Source: Glossina fuscipes (lineage: Eukaryota; Arthropoda; Insecta; Diptera; Glossinidae). Taken from it: a stretch of 64,000 bases of DNA. The stretch is from the NCBI RefSeq assembly GCF_014805625.2, contig NW_023998493.1, positions 1,908,082 through 1,972,081 of the forward strand, in the 5' to 3' direction. Numbering within the stretch: the stretch's first letter is position 1; every line of letters starts with the position of its first letter. Positions 13,018 to 25,500 of the stretch are shown here, piece after piece. Below the pieces are notes generated by a model. The model saw only the letters and a list, made by a program, of their open reading frames with translations, was not told the origin of the DNA and made no database searches. The translations under genes and the position numbers were made by a program.

Positions 13018-15249
13018 CAGGTAACTAACTTGGAATCAATGCAAACTGACTCTTGGACTCCTATCATTTACATTAAATTCATTAAATTTGACTTTTTTTC
13101 GGTGGGGAGTGGGTCTCCGATGATAATCTTAATTAGCGGTACTTTTAGAAAGTGGACTGATAAAACCGACACAGCAAATACTTTTACCGATATTTGTCAT
13201 GTATTAACACGTGTTAGAAAGTCCTTTCAATACCAATCTGTTTGTTTACTATTATCTATAGGCGTATCACATCTACTTTCATTTCCACTACTATAAGAAA
13301 AATAATACCAAGATTCAATATTTCTGTTTTCGTTCCGAAAACACTTAGGAAAAACGCCAGACCAGCAGAAGAAGGAGGACGATGTAAATAAAAAACGATT
13401 TAAAATCTTGAATATATATTACCATAGGTATCTGCCTAAACATTATGATGTTCTTGAAGCACTACCCCTAGAAACTCAAACGCAATGAGAAGATTAGTGT
13501 ATGCAAGTTTTTCGTGGGTGAGTTAAAGAAGAAAGAAAAAAAGAAAAATATTAAATAAAACGACAGAAAATGTATTGTTATAGTAAGTGTTGTAGATTAT
13601 GTTTACGTTTATGTTGTTGTTAAATGCGGAAGCGACAGAAGAAACCGGAACATGAATTTTATGACTTCATTTTTAATACTACCAAGGATGCAGGATGTAC
13701 ATAAAAATGTATACAACTGCTTGCCTTTACCTTTCACCTTTCGTTCTTACCTTTAACATTTGTTTTACTTGTGTTCTTTCGAAATAAAATTTTTAAGTAA
13801 ATTGTTATGTTGTTCTTGGCTTTTTATTTTTATTATTATCGTTATGCTTGCGATTTCCTTTCACTTTTTTTTACTTTCATTTTGTTTACTTGGCTGTTGT
13901 TTTGGTTTTAAAATTACATTTAATTCATTATAGTTTTAATTACAAGTTTTTTCCGGATAAAGACCTACACTATAATATTTACATTAAATATAATAACTTG
14001 GATTTACTTGTTTTTGATTTTTCTGTGTTCTAAATGGAAGGAAAGTTTGTGTTATTTTTTTTTTAGTTAAACTTGGTATTTTTATTTAAATACTTGTAGG
14101 CTTTTTTTCTTTTTATATATATTTTTCATTTAAATGCATATTCTCTTAATGATAGAAGTGAAGTATGCCAAAACATACAAGAACGATGAATATAAAATTT
14201 AGTTGGCATTGCAGTTCGTGACGCGGCAGATTCCATTAGACCTAAGTTATAAAATCATTTTTGTGTAGGAGAAGAAACACTTAGCTTCTGTATGTGTGCT
14301 TCACAATCTCTTGAAAAGAAACATTGTTTTCGATGAATTCGAGGAAAAGTAAATGCGAAACGCTTTGAAGGCTTTCTGAAAGCAATTTTTCAAGAAATTT
14401 TTCATTCATTTCATTAATATCTTGCATACTTCTCAGCCCCAATCACATTCATTGGAAACCCGCGAGTTAATTGTATCCTAATCTGTTCTATAGTGCAACT
14501 GAACCTATCTTCCAGCACCTTTGAAATTTCCAAAACTATGAAAAATCACTGGCGTACAATCTGAATTGAATTGATTACGATATGTAATTAAGGCAGATAT
14601 TTGCTAGTTTGAAGTTGGAAGTAAAAAGTACAAAACAGATAGTTAAAACACGGCAAGTATTTTGATCAGGCAATGTGTACGCAAATGAATAGAAATGTAA
14701 TCAGAATACAGACTTTAACCGACTTGTCATTGCAACGAGCATGATGACTGTCTCTTCTAGTTTTCGCGCGTGTACGTAATTGCAGTAGCTCTTATTTGAT
14801 CCAGATTGCCTACTCTAGAAGGCATTGATTTGAAAGCTAAAGTTACTCCATAGCACTTGATTAACCCAGATTATCTACTTTAGTTGTTACAGACATACGC
14901 GTTTGTCGTAATTACATACCACAATACGGAGAAATTATCTATAATCATGTTTCCTTATCCCCGATTTTCTCGACAAATTTACATCCACTACTTTTGACAT
15001 AATGCAATCCAGAGGAATAAATTGAAACTTTTTTACACGAATTTCTTTTTATAAAAGTAGGTGAAAAAGTATTTCCGTTAAGAGTAATTCTATAGGTACA
15101 TATATGTGGCGCTATTAAACTGAATTTATCTAAAATTAGTTGAACAGGGTTCGAGTAAATTTGAATATGGAATTTTTCCGGGGTACTCAACCGACCACCA
15201 CACTCTACATTGCTTCATGTTCATTAATTGAGAATATTTGCAAATAATA
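13018..15249. other. Intergenic DNA, nothing recognised
   Basis: An 88-codon frame at 13030 and a T-rich 61-codon frame at 13848 are not supported as genes. 13800-14120 is strongly T-rich. No repeat assignment. Confidence 0.4.
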
Positions 15250-16042
15250 ACAAGTAAGAAAATTATATTCAGTTGTCACCGAATCTTTTATACCCATTGC
15301 CATGATCGTAAGAAAAGAAAAATAACTCTAGAATATTAGCTGGCTGCCGTCGATTTTTTCTATTTTTAGAATAAAAGTGGAAATTTGTATGGTACTTTGT
15401 GAATAACAAGCGAAAAACAGGGAAAAGAAAGCTATTCACCGCTTTCATGACATGGACGTGCCGACGTTGTAGAAAAGTTTGTGTCATTTTCGAATTCTTT
15501 TGCAATTTTGTAAGCGATATCATCAGTTGCGCAGACGGGCAGATAGACAGACGAACAGAGGGACATTCTTAACCGCATTCCGAATTTGAAACTGGCCAAG
15601 GTCTTTTATATTTTATGGGTTTTTTGAATTTTGGTTCTGCGCGTTATAAAGCTTTTGAAAATTATGTACGATACATTCTAAAATTAAGAAGGCGTGGACG
15701 ATTTTTTCCATTTCGATACAACATCTCTCACAGAAGATACGATCGTATTTTTTAAATTTATCTTCTACAGTTTATGAGTAATGAGGAAAAGCCAAAGAAG
15801 TGCTCCCAGTTTACGTGATACTGTAGACGTGTCCTTCAGCCAACCAGTCTCATTTTCAACAAGCGCCATGTTTCAAATGTTTCAGATAGTTTCATTTTTG
15901 CGGCTAGGACGTTTTTTACAACAGACATTTTATACAGATGGGCAAGCGGGCAGACGAAAAGAGAGAAGATTCCTTATTGGCGTCCCAAACGTTTTGGCCA
16001 AATGAATATACCTCTCATCCTTGGGTGGTGGATATAAAAATG
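15250..16042 (+). repeat. Interspersed repeat family A, full-length-like copy
   Basis: Begins ACAAGTAAGAAAATTATATTC (about 15250), then TTGTCACCGAATCTTTTATACCCATTGCC, and ends GGGTGGTGGATATAAAAATGG near 16023-16042. Internal blocks (CAGACGGGCAGATAGAC, GAATTTGAAACTGGCCAAGG, TTTATGAGTAATGAGG, GTGTCCTTCAGCCAACC, CATCCTTGGGTGGTGG) match those of 3928-4815 (minus), 10240-10875 and 53890-54735. The 84- and 74-codon frames inside are by-products. Confidence 0.65.
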
Positions 16043-17167
16043 GCTACGTCGCTTTATTTTTGAAGCATCGGACAAGTCTGCTTCTTTTTCAATGAAATAT
16101 GGTAAAATCAAACGTTATAAAGTCCAAGCATTTCTCATTATTGTGTTACACGACTTGCCGGTGTAATCGATCATACTTTAATATATATTAAGAGATAATA
16201 TCATTGTATTGAAAAATATGTGCACCCGTTATGTTATTTAGAAATTTGTAATTGAATCAATTTGCGTCAGGTTAAATTGAGTTGTCTTGCATTAAATTAA
16301 ATTTAATTGCGTTAAATTAAGCTGAATTGGATAGATCTGAATTGGATGACAATTGAATGGAACCGAACCGATATTTTGCATGCACCACCAGACCACCAAA
16401 TTCCATTCCGATTTGATAGAAATTATTATGCCATTCATTTTTATCTTTCCCTTATAGCCCCGAAGCCTAAGGACAAGTGCTTCGCTAAGTTATCAAAGAT
16501 CTCCATCTACTCATGTTTTTATTTGAGAATTGTAGAGCTTTCAGTTTAAAAAACCAATTTGCTTGTTTTTCTCTGTTAAAAATTAATAAAATTTTTAATT
16601 AAACTGCCCAGTGATATTTATATGGATTTTGAACACATGTATATACATAAATGTTAGACCGCGTACACTTTTTAATTATTTTTTAATATATATATATATA
16701 TTTTTTTTAATTATGCTTTATAAAATGCTGTATACTTTGGTGTTAGGACCATTTTCTAAATTTTGTTTTTATTTTAAAATTAGTTTTGATTTGTAATCTA
16801 CGCTAACACATTTATTGATACTTCACAACTTTGTAGTTTCTTCTTTTTGTTATTATACTCACCGTCGAGAAAGCATGAGAAAAAATCCTATATGAAGCGC
16901 ACAAAGGGATAAACGTGCGTAGATAAGTTGACTTATATTTGAAGCTTATGCGTTTGTATATATATATGTATACATAGCTATATTTATATATTGTACCGAA
17001 TGTCCATTTAACACTTTCGATCTTTGTTCGAAGTAATACACACTTACCTACCCCTACCCCTACCCACATTGTTCGCGTTCACTTTCAACTGTTGTTCTAT
17101 TTCATAGTTTGCTAGAATTCCCAGTCATATAACCAGACATATTTCTAAACCAATTTCACGATTTAAA
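16043..17167. other. Downstream flank of the dpr20-like gene, no gene recognised
   Basis: This lies 3' of the gene and could include part of its 3' untranslated region, which I cannot delimit. 16262-16340 is a run of imperfect TTAAATTRA/GAATTGGAT repeats. 16685-16700 and 16960-16990 are short TA runs. An AATAAA on the minus strand at 16811-16816 is a possible but unproven polyadenylation signal. Confidence 0.35.
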
Positions 17168-17490
17168 AACAAGTAGGAACATTATAGCCTACACCACTTC
17201 GCTTAATGCAATTATTCATACCGCGGGAAATGGTCGATCAGTACTATTCGTTCTTGATACAAAACAAGTCGATGTACAGAATTTCATCAAAATATCTCAA
17301 AAATGTAGTCCCGTAAATTGGACCCAAGAATATGAGACAGAGAAAAGCAAAGGGAAAATTCAGAAAATTTTTCTAAATCGATCGATATAATAGAAGATGA
17401 ATTTATCTTGATTCTTCGGGTTATACTCGGGCAATATTTGTAGGCATAAACTTAATATACGTTATAGCACAAGTGGTGTAGGGCATAAAA
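17168..17490 (+). repeat. Interspersed repeat family B, full-length-like copy
   Basis: Begins AACAAGTAGGAACATTATAG and carries GCCTACACCACTT (17187-17199) near the start and AAGTGGTGTAGGGC (17471-17484) at the end: subterminal inverted repeats. The internal block TTCATCAAAATATCTCAAAAA (near 17281) recurs at 20325 and, diverged, at 59020. It sits between the stop codon of the dpr20-like gene and any distal polyadenylation site, so it may be within its 3' UTR. Non-coding. Confidence 0.6.
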
Positions 17491-17968
17491 CGGAAATTGG
17501 TCCAGTGTTTGTATGGTTGAAGCAAAAGTCAAATATAAATCTAAATAAATGTGTTTCGTTTCGTCCCGCCTCAAATCCATTGGCATCACAGAAATTAAGA
17601 AAAAAAATTGAATTTTGATATATTTGCTTCGAGTGGCGAGTATATAAGATTGGCCCTAAGACCCCTTTGTTCTATTGATTGTTAGGTATTCTGTTGAAAG
17701 CTGTATTGAGTTTAAGATGTTTAGAATTTTTTGGAGAGCTTTGTAAAAAACTTTTAATTTTTTCTTTCATATTTCTTTTTAAATTCCTATAGTACAAATT
17801 TCCGCACAAATTTTCTGCAGTTCTTCTTAAAAATTAATTTTAATTATTTTTAATTAATCGCTTTTCTGTATATGTACACATGATTGCGTTACCACTAACT
17901 CTTTATAATGTTTAAGTGTTATACCGAAATGGTTAGTTAATTTTATATAGTTAGCATTTAAAGTCCAG

Positions 17969-18072
17969 TCACGTTTTATAGAAGGACATTAACAGCAGTA
18001 ACAGCAATAGATAGTAAGAATTCAGGGTATAATTGTTGCCAGTAGACATTATGGCAGATGCTGAATAGTCAC
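17969..18072 (-). CDS. dpr20: dpr20-like exon 6: C-terminal tail and stop
   Basis: Acceptor TTTACTTAG lies just upstream at 18081-18073. The exon opens with two bases that complete the Gly codon split with exon 5. It reads DYSASAIMSTGNNYTLNSYY, then seven Leu, then MSFYKT and TGA at 17971-17969. A small-residue stretch (STGNN) before a short hydrophobic end without a basic cytoplasmic tail is the layout of a GPI-attachment signal, though a simple membrane anchor cannot be excluded. NYT is a potential N-glycosylation site. At 33 codons it is below usual ORF cut-offs and was found by reading the frame and phase. Confidence 0.88.
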
Positions 18073-21000
18073 CTAAGTAAACGAGAAATGAAAAGAACCA
18101 GAAAAACGGTAAACAAAGAAACAATCAAAAGGAAATAACAAAAGTCATAACAATTATTATAAATGTTTACAATTTGCTATTGTTAATCGCTGGTAATCTT
18201 ACTTAAACAAGTTAAAAATTATTTTTTAAAAGCGTTTGCTCTACATTTCTTGCAAAAGAATACAGTTTTGCACTTACCACTTAAAACGTGTAAATGTACC
18301 GAAACAGAAGCACTGTTTGATGGCTGGCAAGTGTAATTACCCGAATCCATTTTACGTACAAAGGGTATAATTAAAGAACCAATCTGTAAGGGTACAGGAC
18401 AATACACACAAAACACATATATACAAATAATTCGGTCATTGTGTTACTGCTTTCCTTAGTGTAATCATGCATAGTTACATACTCTAATGCAAATTGACTT
18501 TTGGTTGCAAGCAAAAGCTTTTTTCTTCTTGCGGACAACAAACAAAAGCAATTACCGTATTCTGATTATCCTCGCTGTTTCCAAATATATTGCGATCCAA
18601 TTGTGAATACCAGCCCATGCCGTTATCGTCGCCGATTTGCGCTTTGTCACGAAACCATATAATGTATTGTGGCGGATCTAGGGTACCGCGTACTATACAA
18701 TGCAACACCACCTTACTGCCAGCCTTAACAAAACGATTTTGATCACCAATCAACTCGGTGAGTGGCACTGTTCAAAGTAAATGTGAATTGCAACACAAAA
18801 GCAATTTATTTATACGTTTTTCTCTTATAATTCTTTTGAAGGTTGACAAAGCTCACGTGTTGACTGCGCTGTTGTTTATAACTTACCAACAATTTTTAAA
18901 TAAACCTTTGCACTCATTTTGGGTTCAACGCTAACTTGACACTCATACCAGCCCTCATCACTCGGATGAACGTATTTGATTTGCAGCGACCAGGTATATT
19001 CATTGTCATTTTGATAGATAGCCTGAAAACGTTGATCAGCTATAAATGTTGTTTGATCCACCGAGATTATATGACCATCACGCAAACGTACCCATGACAC
19101 GGGCTTATTTTGTAAACGATGAATCTGTAGATAGAAAATTAAACATTTTTCTCTGTCGATAATAATAAGAAGCTTAGCAAGTGTTTTGGAAGTTATTGTA
19201 GTTAATAGATATGAAACGATAAGTTAGTAGTGGATAACATAAACATAAAATATAGGTTACTTGATTACACGACATTTTATGTCAAGCGGATTAGTATTTG
19301 CGTTACCCATCGTTGTCCAAACAATAAAATAATCTCCCACGCTATAGCAGCCCCAACCAACATGAAGTATTAAAATGAGGGAACGTTTACGGACAAAATC
19401 CTTCCATTTGGAAAACACTAGGCTTATCTAAGGTCTTAAATATTTAGGTTTGTGATTTAGCTGTATGATCTTGTGGAAACCAGAACCCATTAATCAGACG
19501 AAACTGTGTCGCCGAGGACTTCTGATATCCGTGATGCCAGTGAATTTTATAAAGGGGTTAAACTCAGTATGTAGCCACACTTTTACGCATTTCGACTCAC
19601 CATGCAACTACACTCTAATGACCTTCATTATCTTGCCCAAAAGAGCTTCAACACACCTGGAGGACACGCCGACACTGTCCATCCCATGGAAAGTCGGTCG
19701 TTTTATGTGCAGCATAGGTCCTAATATGCGAAAGGATTGCTTCATAAAAAATTTTTCTTCAAAACAAAATAAATGTCAACTTTTTTGATGAACACTGCTA
19801 AAATTTGTGGGAAGGATATCCCAGCCTCCAGTCACCCAAACAAGTTGTGGACAGGAGTTCCGTAAGATATAGAGTACTGACTCATCAGAATGCAATTTTC
19901 TTGACATTATATGTGCTTTTAAGCTGGCGAGAACCCCCAAGCTATGTACTAACTCCCGCTAGACTGTGTGACCGTTACGATGTTCGTCTTCGTCTTTTTG
20001 CTCAACTTTATCATGCGACAGACGTTGTGCTACAGAGAGACGTTACTAAGCAGTATTTAGGGCTACAGCCGTATATCTACGAATCGTTTGTGAGCATTGT
20101 ATCATTTCACCCAAAAGCAGACGGGATTGCTCATCGGGATGGATTTGTCAGCACTAGATTTTTACACATATGTGCCAAAGAAGTTTCAACAATATAGTAG
20201 TCGAAGGAAAGCGTGCGAATTGCTTAATAGTAAAGATCTAAAGATCTATCCTGGGGTGGTCGGTGAAGCGGACCGATTCAAATCGTTTTCATTCTTAGAT
20301 AAAAGCACCTCTGTATATTAAATTTCATCAAAATATCTCAAAAATTACGACCTGGAGATTAAGCACAAATTTACATGGACAGACGGTTAAATAGGCTTAG
20401 ATCGATTCCGATTCATTTTCGAATCAAATTGGTATAATAAAAGATGGATCCATCTTAAGTCCTCCTGCATGTTACATACGTTAGCACAACTCAATATACC
20501 CGGCACCACGATTCGTATAGGATAATTCTTTAATAAGTTGTGATAATATATTTCATTAAGCATATCGTTGTTAGTGTATAAATAATATCTGTAGAATTAC
20601 AGTTACGTACATATATTTATATATATAAAAATTTGTTGCGTTTGCCTAGGTAATTACACAAAGCAAAAGTTATCTTTGTTAATACCGTCTTGTTTAAAGG
20701 CATGGTTTCACGGAAATTGTTTATAAATTTGTAGATCGATTTTACGTAATTTTTGAAAATTTTTTTAAATGCTTGTCTATATTTAAAAAGAAGTTTTATG
20801 AAAAATTAATCTTTGCTCGGTTCAGTTGTCTTTAAAACTTTTTTGAGCGCTTACTTGTCTCACGTAAGCTTTAATCCACATAGAATGCTTGGTAAAAAAC
20901 AAAAACAACTCTCTTTCAAACTAAATATTCTACTCACATGGCATGGCATGTAGGCATGATTGCCCATTTGTACGGTTATATTTGTTGTTGTTGCCATAGT

Positions 21001-22470
21001 CGAGTTTCTATATATGTGCGCATTGCCTGTTAGTGAATTGTCCAAAAATAAATGCTGCTCTTGTGTATTGCTATTAAACAGATTCGGCATTAAAGCTGAT
21101 TGTTCGAATGTGGTATCTGCGGTAGTGGTGGTGGCTGTTGTAGTTGTCGATACCGAATTCAAATAGGCAGGTAAATCGGCTACAGCAAAAACCGGAAACG
21201 GTGGTAAAAACGTTGGTATAGAAAATCCTTTGGTTAATAAATCAGCTATTGCTTGTTGTTCTTCATCCAATGGCGGTAAATCGCTAGTGCCAGCATCACT
21301 ATCAACGTCAGTGCTTAGTGCATTTGGAGGCAATGAATAAAACCATTCCTCAGAGTAATCGGAATTTGGGTTAGTTATCGGTGAGAAGGCGGCAGATGAT
21401 GTTGTTGTAAATTGTTCTTGTTGTTGTTCTTGTATTGTAATGGGTTGTGGTAAATTTGTCGTTATCGAATTTTGTGTTAATGGCTGTTCTTCGATCAAAG
21501 CGGCAGATTCTAAGCTCGCAACAGCTGGGGTCAATGCATACAAGTCGAGTAAATTTTTGTTATTTTTTATTAAAGTTGACGATAATGACGTTGATAGGCT
21601 TGGTGTTGCGACCAAGTCATGTGTATGTGATGATAGACCAGCAAGGCCGCTTATTGCTAATGATGCTGTTGTTTCTGTTGTTGTGGTTGTTCTGGCAGGT
21701 GTAGTCTTCAAACTGTTTGTTCTATTGGAAGATTTATTTGGATTTTCCTTAGATACAGTTGCGTTATGTTGCCACAAAAGTGTCACTAATTGTTGAGGCA
21801 ATTTGGCATCGCATACGCTTAACTCTGCATGAAGCAAACAAATAACGAACAGAAATGAATTTTAAAAATATGTACTTCGTGAATTTTTTCTTTTGTTTAC
21901 AATGAAAAGAAAAAAAATGATTGCGCGACCTAATCAAAACATGTTTCAACTTTTCATTGCATAGAATCCAATCTTAATGTTTGTCAATTAGCTTTCGATC
22001 TTCAAACGACTACCTTTCCCATTTTTCGTTTCGCCAATTTCAAATGATTGTCTACTTAAGTGCGTTTTGCAACTTCTCCACATTTACCTACATATTTTAT
22101 TTCAGTTCTTTTTTATGCATTGATTTGCTGTTTTCCGTTTTTTTTTTTTTTGCACACAATTATCCTTAACTGTCACTTTGCATATGCTCACTGCGCACTT
22201 ACTTTAGTCTTTTTTTATTAAACAGAAGTTATGTTTTTCTTTTCCTTTGCAGAGAATATTTAAGTATTTAAAAAATCTCTGTTTATGTCATAAAAAATTA
22301 AGCTTTGCTGAAACATAAAGACACACTTTTCATCAGAATAAGTTTACGGGATTCAAGCGATATAGAGAATAAAAAAAAATTACCTATCGGTGAGCTTCTG
22401 CGAAAGTTTTCTAAAATGGTAGGCTTGTATTTCAATGCTAATTCTAAGAGCAATAGCCACTTCGCAATCG

Positions 22471-22504
<34 letters not shown>

Positions 22505-25500
22505 TACAATATATGATCTATTGCGTCGCCTTAAATCAAGTATTATTTGGAAAATTAATAAAGTGGGTTTAAAAGATTTAGATTTCACGTGAATTCGATA
22601 ACTTTTCTACCATTTGATTATTAGTAAAATAAGCAGAACATTTGTATAAACACAGGAATCTCTTAAAATCTTAAAGATCGAAGGAGGAAAACAAAGGAGC
22701 ACTAACAGCGCAAGAAGAGTACAATTTATTCATTTTTTTCGCGTATATTGATGTATCTCATAGACACATTTAAATTGATTATTAAAGTCAAGTTAGAAGC
22801 CTAGGCTGAAGAAAAATTTAAGAGAATTTTGCAATAAATTTAAAAGGCGAATTTCTTCAAGTTTATGAACTATAATTGCCGGATGAAATAGAACAGAAAA
22901 TATTATAGTCGGGCAAAGCCGCCATTCTTCATTTATTTGTCTGATAAAATACAAAGCTTTATACTTTCTTTCATTGTTTCCATGGGAGCCTTTAAAAATA
23001 GCCATACATTACTTAAATTTATTACACTTAAATTTCATTTCAAATTAGCTTTACGTGCTAATTTTCTTAATAAATTATTGGAAATGAAATCGGTTCCCTT
23101 AACTTACATGAGAATCCTTTTATGAAGTGAAGTTCAGAGAATAAAATTGCGTGGTGCAAATTTGATACAGTTAAATTTTACTATTGTGAACTAATTTTCA
23201 TTGCGCAAAGTTTAAAGCAAGATATTTTTACACCGTAGTGTGGCCGAAACGCTTATGCTCAGCGTTTTCTGTCGAGAAATTTTGAAGTTTGGACATTTTT
23301 TTTTAATATGATATTCGATATACGATACGTTATCTGAGGATTGGCCGAAAAAGTGATCCGTAAGGTGTAACTAAATGTCAGGTGAGCTTGTGGAAGATAC
23401 GCATAGGATAGTAGCTCCTCTAAATTTTTCTACGATTCATCTCTGGCCATTTTCACTTTTTTCTAAAAGGTGATAGACAAAGCAACGCCTACAGATTCTA
23501 CGTGGGATAGTAAACGCCAGCTCGTCTACCAGGGGCAAAAGTCATACTTCACAATTAATAAACTTAGTTACGAAATTCAGAGCAAGAGTGAGGCTTCTCT
23601 TCTCTAGAGGGTTTAGGCTGATTAAAATGCTGATATACGTACCTCTATTAATGGGGCGTAGTTTTTTGCGCTTCCCATCTCAATGCGCGAAGGGCAAATA
23701 AATTCCAGCATCTGCGCATAACATTCATTGCATGGTAACCAAACAACTGATGCACTCTTGGCAATAGGATTAACTAGAGATTTATGTAAGCTTTTTGTGA
23801 AGTGGGACTCGGCAAACTTCTTAGCCCATGTTTTCATGAGGCAAACAGTTAACTTAGCTTTATCAACCATCGATTGAACGTGAAGATTAGATGCAGTTTA
23901 CTTTTGAAAACGAGTTCCGAACCATAAAAGGGCATGCTGTTGGGCTTTCTAAGAAGTAACAATAATATGCATAGAGGTATGAGATTAATAGTCGCTTTTT
24001 ATGTGCGACCGCTAAAGTACGAGGCGATTCTGTTAAAAAAGTAAGAGCAATTTCACTGGGACGATTCTTAGACAAGTACACTTTATATGTTACTTAATAA
24101 AAAAATTTTGTGTCTCGAATTATTGTGAAAAATTTCTCCGGAATAATAATTTTCAAGGAGTAAATGTCACGAAGAACCGCAGGATTGTATTTAGAACAGA
24201 AAAATTCATGGATATATATATATATATATATATATAAAGACACTTTACTCTCTAAGTACAAAAATGGAATCAGCGGCATTGGCCGTCTCCACATAAAGTT
24301 ATGAGTAATTAAATTATATTTTTCTTACTTTTCTGAGGTTTAATGCTTAAATAAGCATAAGGCAAACAAGACAAAATGTTTAAAACCATTTTGTACACCC
24401 CTCAAATAAAGATATGTTATCTGCCTAAAAATGGGTTAAATTTACAATGAATATGATAGACAACGCGATTAATTTTTTCTTTGTAATACCAGTGTTATGA
24501 GTATCAAATAAACGAACTTCGAGAGTAAAATGCGAAGAGCAAAGTGTTGGGTATGCGAGATTCGGTCCTCGCCGAATCTTACTTTCTTACTTGTTGTTGT
24601 GCTTCTATTGTGTGCTGAAAGCCTTTCTAAGAAAAAAAGGTTTATAAGGCTTCATTAAAATATTCTTTGATTAACTATGAGGTTGAAAGCGATTCCGAAG
24701 AAACTCACCGTTTGGTACGAAGTTAAAATGTAACATGTGCGATTCCTGCTTTGATAGGGTGAAAGAAAACTATTATAGTGCTGGGACTGCGGCCTAATAA
24801 AAAAAAAAAAAATTAATTGTGATCGAAAATGTCACACGTCAACGCTTTAACGCGTCCTTTTCGAAACACAATTTTTAAAAACTTCACACAGCATAACTCA
24901 AATAATATTCAGTTTTTTCGTTAAAATTTTTACAGTCTCTTTAAAACGTGATTCTCTAAAGAACCACGTAGGATATTTTCGACAAGTTAATCCAGACATA
25001 TTCTATTAATAAAAGAGTTTGTGCGTTCGAATATTCAATTCTTCATTCGAATGCTTGCCAATCAGACAAAAATCAATATTGACAAAGACTTCTAGGCAAT
25101 CCTCTGGATATGGTAATGCAAATTGAATAATATTTGTTTTTTTTTTTATTCAAATTTGGACCAGTATGCTCTGGCGTTGCCACTTTTTAATACTTTTTTA
25201 AAACAATCTCACTTTTCAAAATTTGTTAAATGCATAATAACCTTCGCGGATATTATTATTCTACTCCCGTATTTTCTATCGAAAGATAATCGTCAGACAA
25301 AACTTGTTTTCAATGGTGTTATTCCTTAAGGAAAAATTTATATGCACCTTAATTCGATTCGGAGAGAATGTTACCTACTAATGAGACTAACAAACAACTT
25401 TTAATTAAAAAGAGGAAAACGAACCGAAAAAAATGTAAAAAAATCGTTGTTATATTAAAATCCATCTAAATTGAATTGAATTGAATTACTCGGTTTCTAT

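Noticed and set aside
19805..20197. 130-codon plus frame within intron 2
   Set aside because: The longest unexplained frame, but it overlaps another frame, has no recognisable domain, and lies antisense inside an intron next to a repeat copy.
21440..21796. 118-codon plus frame
   Set aside because: It is the antisense of the Ser/Thr/Gln-rich exon 2; its Val-rich composition mirrors the ACA/ACT/CAA codons of the real strand.
21824..21837. Methionine in the frame just upstream of exon 2 as the start of the dpr20-like protein
   Set aside because: It lies within a good splice acceptor tract, gives no signal peptide, and the 33246 exon joins in phase and supplies one.
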